Assembly (NCBI GenBank): GCA_045597345.1
Contig: JAZLJW010000171.1
Location: 1 to 12,917 of the forward strand
DNA from: Treponema_I sp045597345
Lineage (GTDB): Bacteria > Spirochaetota > Spirochaetia > Treponematales > Treponemataceae
Length of the DNA stretch: 12,917 nucleotides
Direction: 5' to 3'
This document shows, one piece after another, positions 1-7,568 of this stretch. Every line of letters starts with the position of its first letter. The first letter of the stretch is position 1. The notes under the pieces were generated by a model, which saw nothing but the letters and a program-made list of their open reading frames with translations, searched no databases and had not been told where the DNA came from. A program made the translations under genes and the position numbers.

Positions 1-51
1 AGGGTGACAATAAGCAACACTTTTTACGGACATAGCCATGGTTTAAAATAA
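1..51 (+). CDS. 3' end of an upstream gene (partial)
   Basis: Frame 1 is open from the first base and stops at TAA 49-51, giving 16 residues that end in GHSHGLK. The stop lies 6 bp before the ATG of the next gene, the spacing expected for two genes in one operon. The other two plus frames hit stops within the first 35 bases at positions that fit less well. The fragment is too short to name. It could equally be non-coding leader of the 58-765 gene. Confidence 0.35.
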   Translation, partial: RVTISNTFYGHSHGLK

Positions 52-57
52 GAATTC

Positions 58-765
58 ATGAAACTATATGATGATACCATAGCGGGAATGCAGGATTTGT
101 TTTCCCGTTATGAACAAAAAAAACTACCGATTGAAAAAATAAATTGGCCTGAAACGGGCAAGGAAACAATGATATTACGCAGTGAAATGGCCTATGAACT
201 GGGATCTGACCTGCTGCCGGGATTAGGCTGTACCGTAATAACTGCAAACGAATCATTAGTGCCTCAGGATAGTCTTTCAGTAATAGGTTCTGATCTGACA
301 GAAATATCTTCAGATACTCCTTTTGCCCGGGTTACCTTTGTCCGCGTTGACCAAGATACATTGGGTGAAGGTGAAAAGCTGTACAGTGCCATCAGAAATC
401 TGGAATTTACCCGCTATCATTTTTTCCCTGAAGGATTCATGATGCGGGTTTCAGCCAGCCGGGGAAAAGAGTCGGTGCGGGTAGGGAAAGCTGCGTTAAA
501 GAAAGGCCTTTCTTTTGCCAAAACCGGAAATATGATGATAGATGGCTTTAAGACTAATAAAAAAGTCAAAGCCGTTTCACTGTATTACGTTACATTAAAA
601 GACTTTGACTATAAAGCACTTGAAGCCAGTATCAAAAAGTCTGAGCAGATTACTCAAACCATCGACCACATTTCTAAAAATGTTCTTATGGACTGTGCAG
701 CCTGCAGCCTGCAACCCGTTTGTGACGAAGTTGAAGGCATGCGTGAATTACACTTTGGCCATTAA
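58..765 (+). CDS. CdhC/AcsB-like small protein with C-terminal cysteine motif
   Basis: A 235-residue soluble protein with no signal peptide or membrane segment. Residues about 40-180 (an 'ELGSDLLPG' stretch near 47-55, 'VIGSDLTEI' near 75-83, 'EGFMMRVSASRGKESVRVGKAALKKGL'-type region 125-151) resemble short stand-alone proteins that databases often label as carbon monoxide dehydrogenase/acetyl-CoA synthase beta-subunit-like. This is recognition from memory of the family style, not a search. The C-terminus carries Cys213-x2-Cys216-x5-Cys222, which could bind a metal or Fe-S cluster. The known A-cluster ligand arrangement of acetyl-CoA synthase is not evident, so true ACS activity is unlikely. 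The start ATG at 58 follows a probable upstream stop by 6 bp, and its Shine-Dalgarno is poor. The 3' end overlaps the convergent glycosyltransferase gene by 18 bp. The role is unknown; the family label is moderately likely. Confidence 0.7.
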   Translation: MKLYDDTIAGMQDLFSRYEQKKLPIEKINWPETGKETMILRSEMAYELGSDLLPGLGCTVITANESLVPQDSLSVIGSDLTEISSDTPFARVTFVRVDQDTLGEGEKLYSAIRNLEFTRYHFFPEGFMMRVSASRGKESVRVGKAALKKGLSFAKTGNMMIDGFKTNKKVKAVSLYYVTLKDFDYKALEASIKKSEQITQTIDHISKNVLMDCAACSLQPVCDEVEGMRELHFGH

Positions 766-1884
766 TCGGTCAGTAATTTCCATACTGTTAGTGTTAATAG
801 CCAATGATTCAAGTTTTTTTATGCGCAATTGGGCATATTCCTCATCATGAAGGATATGTTCAATTGATGCGCATATTTTTTTAGGTTCTGTCACAAAGGA
901 TCCGACATCGTTCTGGATTGCAAATTCTACGTTACCTTGTTCCTGTCCGTATATAAAATGACAAAGTATAACCGGTTTTTTTTGGGATAATACTTCAATA
1001 AGAGAAGCAGGTCCTGCTTTGATCACAGCACAATCACAGATTTTAACAAAATCCGGCATACAGTCTACAAAACCATACACCTTGAGAAATAGTTCAGGAT
1101 GTTTTTTTGCAAATTGCATCATGGCTTTATATACTATCTGGTCTTTACCGCAGACAGCCAGAATAACAAAGTCAGCTTTTTCTTCAGCTAATTGAGTTAC
1201 AATGGGAATCAGTTTTGAAAGTCCTTCGCCACCACCTGTCAAGAGAACAACTTTTTTATCAAGTGGTATTGCGTGTTTTTGTTTTAATGAAATGACCTCT
1301 TCCTGCGAAGGCGTAGTACAGAAATTCTGATTTATCAGGAAAGGAACAACCGTGGTATGTTCTTTCGGAACGTTATAGTGTTCAACGGCATATTCTCTGG
1401 CCTGCTCTGAAAAAAAATAATAATCTATGGTCTTTTCCCAAACCCACGAAGAATGAAAAGTGAATGGGTCAAGAACAATAACAGTTAACCGGATTGAAGG
1501 ATTTATCTTCTGTATTGCATGTTTCAGAAAACGCTCCAATGCAAAATGAAAACAAACGATATCAGTCGGATTTTCTTCTAAGATTTTCTTTTCAAGATAT
1601 GGCGTTATAAACCATTCAAGAAAATTTTCAACACAATAGAGCAGTGGTTTATGGTTTAAAAGCCGATAGGTCAAACTGTAAGAAGCAGGGAAGAAGTTAC
1701 AGGATATCCGGTAAAAATTTTCAAAAAGAAGGTTGCATATCGAGTTGTTTTCAGAGAAACCATTGACCAGTGATACTGTTACCTCTGGATATTTTAATTT
1801 AAACAAATCCTTAAGGTTTTTTGCAGCGGAACGATGTCCGCCACCGGTGTTGAGATAATAAAATTGAAAATGTCTGTGATTCAT
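748..1884 (-). CDS. GT28-family glycosyltransferase, MGDG synthase / UgtP-like
   Basis: Likely transfers a sugar from a nucleotide-sugar to diacylglycerol, making membrane glycolipid on the inner face of the cytoplasmic membrane. The 378-residue product has the two-domain GT-B layout. The N-terminal MGDG-synthase-type half begins at once with a GGGH acceptor-loop motif (residues 14-17). The C-terminal GT28 half has a GGGEG glycine loop (217-221), the donor-binding KAGPASLIE stretch (289-297) and a GQEQGN motif (313-318), as in processive diacylglycerol glucosyltransferases. The sugar and the lipid acceptor cannot be read from sequence. The frame is open upstream to an ATG at 1941, but the ATG at 1884 was chosen because family members begin close to GGGH and because it lies 31 bp past the natural cheX stop at 1916-1918, whereas 1941 would overlap cheX. 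No good Shine-Dalgarno precedes either start. It is the last gene of the minus-strand run. Confidence 0.85.
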   Translation of the reverse strand: MNHRHFQFYYLNTGGGHRSAAKNLKDLFKLKYPEVTVSLVNGFSENNSICNLLFENFYRISCNFFPASYSLTYRLLNHKPLLYCVENFLEWFITPYLEKKILEENPTDIVCFHFALERFLKHAIQKINPSIRLTVIVLDPFTFHSSWVWEKTIDYYFFSEQAREYAVEHYNVPKEHTTVVPFLINQNFCTTPSQEEVISLKQKHAIPLDKKVVLLTGGGEGLSKLIPIVTQLAEEKADFVILAVCGKDQIVYKAMMQFAKKHPELFLKVYGFVDCMPDFVKICDCAVIKAGPASLIEVLSQKKPVILCHFIYGQEQGNVEFAIQNDVGSFVTEPKKICASIEHILHDEEYAQLRIKKLESLAINTNSMEITDRLMAKV

Positions 1885-1915
1885 TATGATGTTACGTTTT
1901 GAGAGCCCGGTATTA

Positions 1916-2035
1916 CTACTTAAAGCATACATCGACTTCATAGGGACCGTATTGAGTTGTAAACGGTATAGCTACAATAGGAAATCCCTGAGGCCAGGAA
2001 ATAACGTGATCAGGTCCTGAAACTACAACTGGCGG
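1916..2035 (-). pseudogene. cheX: C-terminal part of cheX behind an in-frame TGA
   Basis: Reading on past the TGA at 2038-2036 in the same frame gives 39 sense codons, starting PPVVVSGPDHV and including the stretch IVAIPFTTQYGPYEVDV, then TAG at 1918-1916. There is no further stop or frameshift. The alternating hydrophobic pattern and GPYEVDV ending are what the last two beta strands of CheX look like. With the TGA counted as a residue the protein would be 154 residues, the usual CheX length. No start codon or ribosome binding site serves this segment alone, so it is expressed only if the TGA is read through or is not real. Confidence 0.8.
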
Positions 2036-2380
2036 TCAAATGTCCAGATCATACAGCTTGATCTGGGAAACTGCATTTCCTGAAATGATGTTGGTGAATT
2101 CACTGACCAATTGAATGGCTAACTGTTCACGGTCTTCTGTTTTTTCAGGTAATGATACACCAGACATATGAAGCATCTTATTTGCAAGCACACGATGAAG
2201 TCTGAAAGCTACTACTCCGGTACAGTCGCCGGTTATTCCCAGAATTCCGGAAACTTCCCAGCGGTGACTACCGATTCTGTCTAATACATATGGTGTACCA
2301 GGTTGTGGGGTTACACCAAACATATTTTCAAAAGCTTTCATACTGGAATTTAAAAACGGGTTTACTACAGCTGCATCCAT
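2036..2380 (-). CDS. cheX: CheX-like chemotaxis phosphatase, cut short by in-frame TGA
   Basis: CheX dephosphorylates the response regulator CheY-P and resets the flagellar motor signal in spirochaetes. The 114-residue open frame carries the family's N-terminal pattern (a VNPFL start, GITGDCTG near 48-55) and the ExxN phosphatase signature, seen here as Glu94-Phe-Thr-Asn97 in 'VSEFTNIISGNA'. The start ATG at 2378-2380 is supported by a good AGGAG ribosome binding site six bases upstream and lies 24 bp after the secA stop. The frame stops at TGA 2038-2036, right after 'LYDLDI', about 40 residues short of a normal CheX. The missing C-terminus follows in the same frame. Catalytic residues lie before the stop, but a protein lacking its final strands would probably misfold. 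TGA is used as a normal stop elsewhere in the window (6071-6069 and 11376-11378), so a changed genetic code is not supported. Confidence 0.88.
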   Translation of the reverse strand: MDAAVVNPFLNSSMKAFENMFGVTPQPGTPYVLDRIGSHRWEVSGILGITGDCTGVVAFRLHRVLANKMLHMSGVSLPEKTEDREQLAIQLVSEFTNIISGNAVSQIKLYDLDI

Positions 2381-2404
2381 ATGTCTCTCCTGTGATACGT
2401 GTTA

Positions 2405-5176
2405 TTATCTGCCACAACAGTTTTTGTATTTTTTACCGCTTCCACAAGGGCATGGATCATTACGTCCAACTTTAGGAACAGTTCTGACAACAGTAACATT
2501 TTCACCTTGACGGCGTTGTGCCATAGGGCTTTTATCAGCTGCTGCTTTAGCGGCATTACCATCAAAAGACTGCATTGCATTATGCTGTGCGTTCATCGTT
2601 CTAGTTCCGGATATTCTGCGGTCTACAGGATCCGTCTGTACTTTTACTTTGAAAACACGTGACAGAATGTCAACACGAATCTGATCAATCATATCATAAA
2701 ACATGTTGAATCCGTCAATTTTGTATTCAGTAAGTGGATTTTTGCTACCGTATGACCGCAGGTGAACAGCTTCACGCAATCCTTCAAGCTGTTCCAGATG
2801 ATCAAGCCATTTTTTATCAATGTCCTGAATGTACTGATATCTGATGAACATATTAAGGTTGAATTTTCCTGCCAATGCTTCTTTATTGTGGATATCATCC
2901 TGTAACGTGGCAAAAATTGATTCCTTCAGCGACTGTTCTGAAGCTTTACTTCCTGCATATGCGGTACGTAATGTGGTGGTATCTGTTACCAGGCCGTAGC
3001 GCTGTTTCAACTCTGCTGATAATGCAGAAAGACCTTCATCTTCATTACGTTTGATGGCTGGCATTGCTTCTGAAATAATACCTTCAATATCCTCATGAGC
3101 GTTATTAAGAACCCTTACTGCAAGCTCACTATCGGCAAGAATGTCATCCCGCTGTTGATAAATGGTATTGCGCTGTTCGTTCAGTACGTCATCGTAATCA
3201 AGCAGGTGCTTACGGATTTCATAGTTACGTTCTTCAACCTTAGTCTGGGCCTTTTCAATACCTTTAGTCAGCATTGGATGGTAAATAGGCTCACCTGGTT
3301 CCATACCGATACGACTCATAATTGCTTTAAGGCGTTCACCACCAAACAGACGCATCAGGTCATCATCCATGGAAATAAAGAATTTACTGCGGCCAGGATC
3401 ACCCTGACGACCAGAACGTCCACGAAGCTGGTTATCGATACGGCGGCTTTCATGACGTTCAGAACCAATAACATACAAACCACCGGCATTCTTAACTTCT
3501 TCGTAGTCTTTAAGCCACTGTTCTTTTTCCTTTTCAAAAGCAGCAGCGTACTGTTCGGGAGTAGCTTCTGTACCGGCTTTTTTCTGTGCGCGGAATTCAG
3601 GGTTACCACCCAGTTTGATATCAGTACCACGACCAGCCATATTGGTTGCAATGGTTACTGCACCTTTTGCTCCAGCTTCAGCAATAATCAGTGCTTCGCG
3701 TGCATGGTTCTTTGCATTCAGAACCTCGTGGCGGATACCTTTCTTTGTAAGAATGGCAGATAGGTGTTCTGACTTTTCAATGGAAACTGTACCAACCAGA
3801 ACTGGCTGTCCTTTTTTGTGAGCTTCGATAATTTCCCGGCTGATGGCTTCCCACTTATCGGCTTCTGTAAGGTATACTTCATCGTTTTCATCGATACGTG
3901 CAACCGGTTTGTGAGTTGGAACAACAACTACATCCAGGTTATAGATTTTATTGAATTCTACTGCTTCTGTTTCTGCTGTACCGGTCATACCGGAAAGTTT
4001 TGTATACATACGGAAGAAGTTCTGGAAGGTGATTGTTGCAAGGGTTCTGTTACGCTGGGCAATACGGATGTGCTCTTTAGCCTCGATAGCCTGGTGCAGA
4101 CCGTCTCCATACCGTCTTCCTTCAAGAATACGACCGGTGAATTCATCAACTATCTGAACCTGGCCTTCTTTTACAACGTAATCTACATCGATTTTGTACA
4201 GAGTATGTGCACGAACGGCCTGGGTAAAATAGTGAATGTACTCGAAGTTGTTTTCATCAAACAGGCTTCCGGTAATGCGGTTGTGTTTTAAGAGAATCTG
4301 TTCGATTTTCAGCATACCGGCATCGGTAAATGATACCCGTTTTGATTTTTCGTCAAGTTTGTAGTCCCCGATAATCTCTTCTCCCTGTGCTTCATCAGGA
4401 TAATCACCGGTTTCCGGGTTCTTCTGGGCTTCTTCCAGCTGTCCAACGTATTTGTCTACATCGTAGAACTTGGCGGTATCATCTTCACCCTGACCAGAAA
4501 TAATCAGTGGAGTACGTGCTTCATCAATGAGGATGGAGTCAATTTCGTCGATAATACAGAAGTTAAATCCCCGCTGAACTTTCTGTTCAAGAGAAATCTG
4601 CATGTTGTCACGCAGGTAGTCAAAACCAAGTTCGTTGTTGGTACCGTAGGTAATGTCACAGGTGTACGCTTTTTTACGTGCTTCGTTATCCATGTTGGCA
4701 ACGATGATGCCGCAGGAAACCCCTAAGTATTCGTACACAGGACCCATCCATTCAGCGTTGCGTTCTGCCAGGTAATCGTTTACGGTTACAACGTGTACCC
4801 CTTTACCGGAAAGTGCATTCAGGTATGCGGCGGGAACGGTCATCAGAGTTTTACCTTCACCGGTTTTTAATTCGGCAAGTTTACCCTGATGCAGGATAAT
4901 GGCACCCATAATCTGTGTGTCGTAGGGACGCTGTTCAATGACACGGAATGAAGCTTCACGGGCCATTGCAAATGCAAATGGCAGAATATCGTCTAAGGTT
5001 TTATGCCCTTCTGCAATTTCTTTTTTGAATATGGCAGTCTGCATTTTGAACTGCTCTGCGGTAAGGTTCTTTGCCCATTCTTCCTGTTCGTTTACTTTAT
5101 TAAGAATTGGCAGTAATGCTTTTCGGTCACGGTCATGTTTTGAGCCGAACAATGCGGTAAAAATTGAATTTGACAT
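2405..5176 (-). CDS. secA: Protein translocase ATPase SecA
   Basis: SecA is the cytoplasmic motor that pushes preproteins through SecYEG using ATP. The 923-residue product is full length for the family. It has a Walker A sequence TGEGKT (residues 105-110), a Walker B DEID (210-213, Ile where many SecA proteins have Val), the preprotein cross-linking region, NMAGRGTDIKLGG and QLRGRSGRQGDPG helicase motifs, and the C-terminal zinc tail CPCGSGKKYKNCC that binds SecB or ribosomes. The ATG at 5176 was chosen because 'MSNSIFTALFGSK' matches the usual SecA beginning; the frame extends to a TTG at 5212 that adds only 12 unlike residues. The start has little Shine-Dalgarno. A plausible promoter with a palindromic spacer sits just upstream, and cheX follows after 24 bp, probably co-transcribed. 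Confidence 0.98.
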   Translation of the reverse strand: MSNSIFTALFGSKHDRDRKALLPILNKVNEQEEWAKNLTAEQFKMQTAIFKKEIAEGHKTLDDILPFAFAMAREASFRVIEQRPYDTQIMGAIILHQGKLAELKTGEGKTLMTVPAAYLNALSGKGVHVVTVNDYLAERNAEWMGPVYEYLGVSCGIIVANMDNEARKKAYTCDITYGTNNELGFDYLRDNMQISLEQKVQRGFNFCIIDEIDSILIDEARTPLIISGQGEDDTAKFYDVDKYVGQLEEAQKNPETGDYPDEAQGEEIIGDYKLDEKSKRVSFTDAGMLKIEQILLKHNRITGSLFDENNFEYIHYFTQAVRAHTLYKIDVDYVVKEGQVQIVDEFTGRILEGRRYGDGLHQAIEAKEHIRIAQRNRTLATITFQNFFRMYTKLSGMTGTAETEAVEFNKIYNLDVVVVPTHKPVARIDENDEVYLTEADKWEAISREIIEAHKKGQPVLVGTVSIEKSEHLSAILTKKGIRHEVLNAKNHAREALIIAEAGAKGAVTIATNMAGRGTDIKLGGNPEFRAQKKAGTEATPEQYAAAFEKEKEQWLKDYEEVKNAGGLYVIGSERHESRRIDNQLRGRSGRQGDPGRSKFFISMDDDLMRLFGGERLKAIMSRIGMEPGEPIYHPMLTKGIEKAQTKVEERNYEIRKHLLDYDDVLNEQRNTIYQQRDDILADSELAVRVLNNAHEDIEGIISEAMPAIKRNEDEGLSALSAELKQRYGLVTDTTTLRTAYAGSKASEQSLKESIFATLQDDIHNKEALAGKFNLNMFIRYQYIQDIDKKWLDHLEQLEGLREAVHLRSYGSKNPLTEYKIDGFNMFYDMIDQIRVDILSRVFKVKVQTDPVDRRISGTRTMNAQHNAMQSFDGNAAKAAADKSPMAQRRQGENVTVVRTVPKVGRNDPCPCGSGKKYKNCCGR

Positions 5177-5192
5177 AGTGTAAATGTAATAA

Positions 5193-5220
5193 ATTTTACA
5201 GCTTGCAGGCAAGCAGTAAA
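5193..5220 (-). promoter_or_regulatory. Probable secA promoter with palindromic spacer
   Basis: On the minus strand TTTACT (5220-5215), a 16-base spacer and TAAAAT (5198-5193) form a reasonable sigma-70-type promoter whose -10 ends 16 bases before the secA ATG. The spacer contains the perfect dyad GCTTGC-CT-GCAAGC (5201-5214). This could be an operator placed between the hexamers, or a short hairpin ending the upstream transcript; it lacks a clear T-run for the latter. Confidence 0.45.
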
Positions 5221-5232
5221 TAGTGGGGATTT

Positions 5233-6069
5233 TTATTTTTGTTCCGGTACAAAGGAGTCAAAAATAAACACATCAAAATGACCTTCTGCAGCTTCCAGCT
5301 GTTCCTGACTTTTAATAGTCCAGGCAGCAGCTTTATTGTTGAACAGGCCATGACATAGTCTTCGGGCCAATACTGATTCGTGGAGATGGTTATAGGCAAC
5401 GAAATCAGGTTTTGTAATACCGTTAAAGAGCAGGTTCTGTAAAAGCCAGTACAGTGGCGTATGGTATGCAGAACTTTCATCTTTCATAAAAGCTTCAGCC
5501 AGCTGGCCCCGTACCACTGTTGGCCGGTTCTTTTTAAACCAGAGAACCAGCAGTGGATTAAATGATTCCATGCAATAGAGTCCGGTATACTGATCAAGAA
5601 GTTCTGCAGCCTTGGGAGCAACTCCCAGTTTTGCGGCCTCTGTCTTAAGTTCAACAATCAGTGGTACCTGTCCATTTACTAAAGCCAGCACATCTGAAAA
5701 ACGGGGAATAGTTTCATCCGAACTGCCAAGTTTGAAGTGTTGCAGTTCATCCAGTGTATAGTCAGCTATAACACCAGGTTTTCCTGTCATCCGTTCCAGT
5801 TTTTCATCGTGGAATACTACTGGAATTCCATCTTTTGAAACCTGTACATCCAGTTCAATACCAAAACCTGCATCTACCGCAAGCTTAAAGGCGGCCAGGG
5901 AATTTTCCGGATGATCTGTTGCATTATCGTGCAGTCCCCTGTGTGCATACAGGGTCCCTTTAAAACCATCGTCACTGTTTCTTGTTCCGATTTTTGGAGC
6001 AGTGAACCAGAGATACAATAGAATCAGTACAACACAGACAATGATGATAATTTTCAGAATAAGCAGCAT
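5233..6069 (-). CDS. Membrane-anchored glycerophosphodiester phosphodiesterase
   Basis: Predicted to hydrolyse glycerophosphodiesters (phospholipid head-group remnants) to glycerol-3-phosphate and an alcohol. The 278-residue protein begins with one strongly hydrophobic helix (about residues 2-23), so it is probably anchored in the inner membrane with the enzyme domain outside. GDPD landmarks are all visible: HRG at 43-45, the PENS glutamate Glu55, the metal-binding pair in ELD (Glu72, Asp74), the catalytic HD at 87-88 and Glu140 in VELK. The C-terminal barrel strand reads AAWTI, then DVFIFDS. The ATG overlaps the TGA of the MFS gene by one base (TGATG), and its GGAGGAGA ribosome binding site lies inside the last codons of that gene, so translation is coupled. 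Substrate preference is unknown. Confidence 0.93.
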   Translation of the reverse strand: MLLILKIIIIVCVVLILLYLWFTAPKIGTRNSDDGFKGTLYAHRGLHDNATDHPENSLAAFKLAVDAGFGIELDVQVSKDGIPVVFHDEKLERMTGKPGVIADYTLDELQHFKLGSSDETIPRFSDVLALVNGQVPLIVELKTEAAKLGVAPKAAELLDQYTGLYCMESFNPLLVLWFKKNRPTVVRGQLAEAFMKDESSAYHTPLYWLLQNLLFNGITKPDFVAYNHLHESVLARRLCHGLFNNKAAAWTIKSQEQLEAAEGHFDVFIFDSFVPEQK

Positions 6070-7484
6070 CAGTCATCTCCTCCAAGAGCTTCCAGACCTT
6101 TATCATTGGAAACTTTAACAGCTTTAATGTTTTTTACCAGAAGTGTGAAGACCAGACAGGCAAGAATAATCAATGTTGAAGAATATACGGGAAGTGCATT
6201 CCATGCGTGTGTTCCGTTAAGAATCAGTCCCAGCAGGATAGGGGTAACAGTCTGTGCTGACATACTGGATGCATAGTAAAAACCAGTAAATTTTCCGATT
6301 TTGCTTGAAGAGCACAATTCAACAACCATTGGGAATGAGCAGTTATGTACCAGTGCCATACCAAAACCCTTAATACACCACACCAGATAAAGAATTGCAG
6401 GAAAAGTGAATTCTCCGTTCATGCCTGTGACAATTCCTGTTGGGCGCGCAAAACACATAAGTATGAGTGCAGCAGTAGTAATGCAAAGACCCGATGAGAT
6501 AGTCCATTTTCTACCGACTTTGTCTGCAATATACCCGGCTGTAGCAAATCCGATAACTGAGCATAAACCACCCAGGATTGTCAGCAGTGCAGTTTTGCCT
6601 GATGATGCATTAAGATAATAAATGACATAGTTACCCAGATACGTACCTATTGCGTTATCAGCCATAAACCACAGAAATTCGGCGCCCAGAATAGCAAGCA
6701 GCATCTGCTTGTTTTCTGATGACATGGGTTTGTCATCATCTACTGGTGTTTCGACAGCCGCAAGGCGTTCTCCTTCTGCAAGTTCCTTTTCCATTTCTTT
6801 TTTTATTGTATTTTCTTTTATGGTGAAAAAGAGAACCAGTGCAGAGATGACCATAAGAACAGAGGCAACGCAGAATGGAATTTCAATAATCCAGAGTTTT
6901 CTGGAAGCATCAGGTACGTTGATATAGTCGGAAAGTTTCATGAATATACCCAATACTGTAGCAAATGCACCGCCAAAGTATCCCATGATATTTATGATTC
7001 CGTTGGCTTTTGCGCGTAGTGGTTTTGGTGTAATGTCCGGCATAAGTGCTACGGCAGGATTACGGTACATCATCATAAACAGCAGCACTATGGCCATCAT
7101 TACTACCATACCGATGATGTTGTTGTGGTGAAAAAACAATGGAATGAAAGGAAATGCAAGCGCAGATACAAAAGTTCCAATCAGGATGAAAGGCATACGC
7201 TTGCCAATGGGTGTTTCCGTCTTATCCGACAGGTTACCGAAAAAAGGGAGCAGTATTAATGCCGCAAGGTTATCACAGGCCATGATGATTCCTACAAGCC
7301 ATTGCACATTAAGAATCTTTGCAGGATCTCCGGATTTCAACTCTGCAGTTGATAGTCCATACATACGCCGTGCAAAGATGTCTGTTAAAAATGTTGGGCA
7401 CCAGGAGTCATACACCTGCCAGAGCAGCAGGATTCCAAAAAAAGCAAAGCCAATCAGACTTGTCCGCTTATAATTCAGTTTCAT
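6069..7484 (-). CDS. MFS transporter, SLC45 / sugar-transporter-like
   Basis: A 471-residue inner-membrane carrier with about twelve hydrophobic helices in two halves, joined by a charged cytoplasmic loop rich in Glu, Lys and Asp (about residues 225-262). Features visible are DNLAAL (71-76), the motif-A-like loop GNLSDKTETPIGKRMP (83-98), YRNPAVALMPD (140-150) with the following KPLRAKANG, and a second motif A, GYIADKVGRKW, in the C-terminal half. This pattern fits the SLC45/sucrose-transporter-like or related sugar-cation symporter branch of the MFS. The actual substrate is not readable. An AGAGG ribosome binding site precedes the ATG. Coupling to the phosphodiesterase gene suggests, as inference only, uptake or release of a glycerol- or sugar-containing compound linked to that enzyme. 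Confidence 0.9.
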   Translation of the reverse strand: MKLNYKRTSLIGFAFFGILLLWQVYDSWCPTFLTDIFARRMYGLSTAELKSGDPAKILNVQWLVGIIMACDNLAALILLPFFGNLSDKTETPIGKRMPFILIGTFVSALAFPFIPLFFHHNNIIGMVVMMAIVLLFMMMYRNPAVALMPDITPKPLRAKANGIINIMGYFGGAFATVLGIFMKLSDYINVPDASRKLWIIEIPFCVASVLMVISALVLFFTIKENTIKKEMEKELAEGERLAAVETPVDDDKPMSSENKQMLLAILGAEFLWFMADNAIGTYLGNYVIYYLNASSGKTALLTILGGLCSVIGFATAGYIADKVGRKWTISSGLCITTAALILMCFARPTGIVTGMNGEFTFPAILYLVWCIKGFGMALVHNCSFPMVVELCSSSKIGKFTGFYYASSMSAQTVTPILLGLILNGTHAWNALPVYSSTLIILACLVFTLLVKNIKAVKVSNDKGLEALGGDD

Positions 7485-7503
7485 TTTTTTACCTCTTAAG
7501 GTA

Positions 7504-7535
7504 ATTATAAACTGTTTTCAGAAACGCAGTGTTAA
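7504..7535 (-). promoter_or_regulatory. Probable promoter of the MFS-GDPD genes
   Basis: A perfect TATAAT -10 lies on the minus strand at 7509-7504, 19 bases before the MFS ATG. The best upstream hexamer is TTAACA (7535-7530) at a long 20-base spacing, so the -35 is weak. Transcription would start near 7497 and give a very short leader that still contains the ribosome binding site. Confidence 0.5.
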
Positions 7536-7568
7536 AATTGTGAAAATGTTTTTAAATATCGTAGGTAT

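Noticed and set aside
1885..1941. Upstream ATG at 1941 as start of the glycosyltransferase
   Set aside because: It lies inside the natural 3' end of cheX, has no ribosome binding site and adds 19 residues not expected in the family.
2036..2038. TGA read as tryptophan (changed genetic code)
   Set aside because: TGA ends the MFS gene and the 9930-11378 gene at sensible places, so it is a normal stop in this genome.
2365..2580. Minus-strand frame of 71 codons across the secA-cheX junction
   Set aside because: It overlaps the secA zinc tail in another frame and has no signal of its own.
3095..3763. Long plus-strand open frame of 222 codons inside secA
   Set aside because: It lies wholly antisense to secA, has no ribosome binding site and gives a low-complexity Thr/Phe-rich product; it is a shadow of the secA reading frame. 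The same holds for the frame at 3818-4291.
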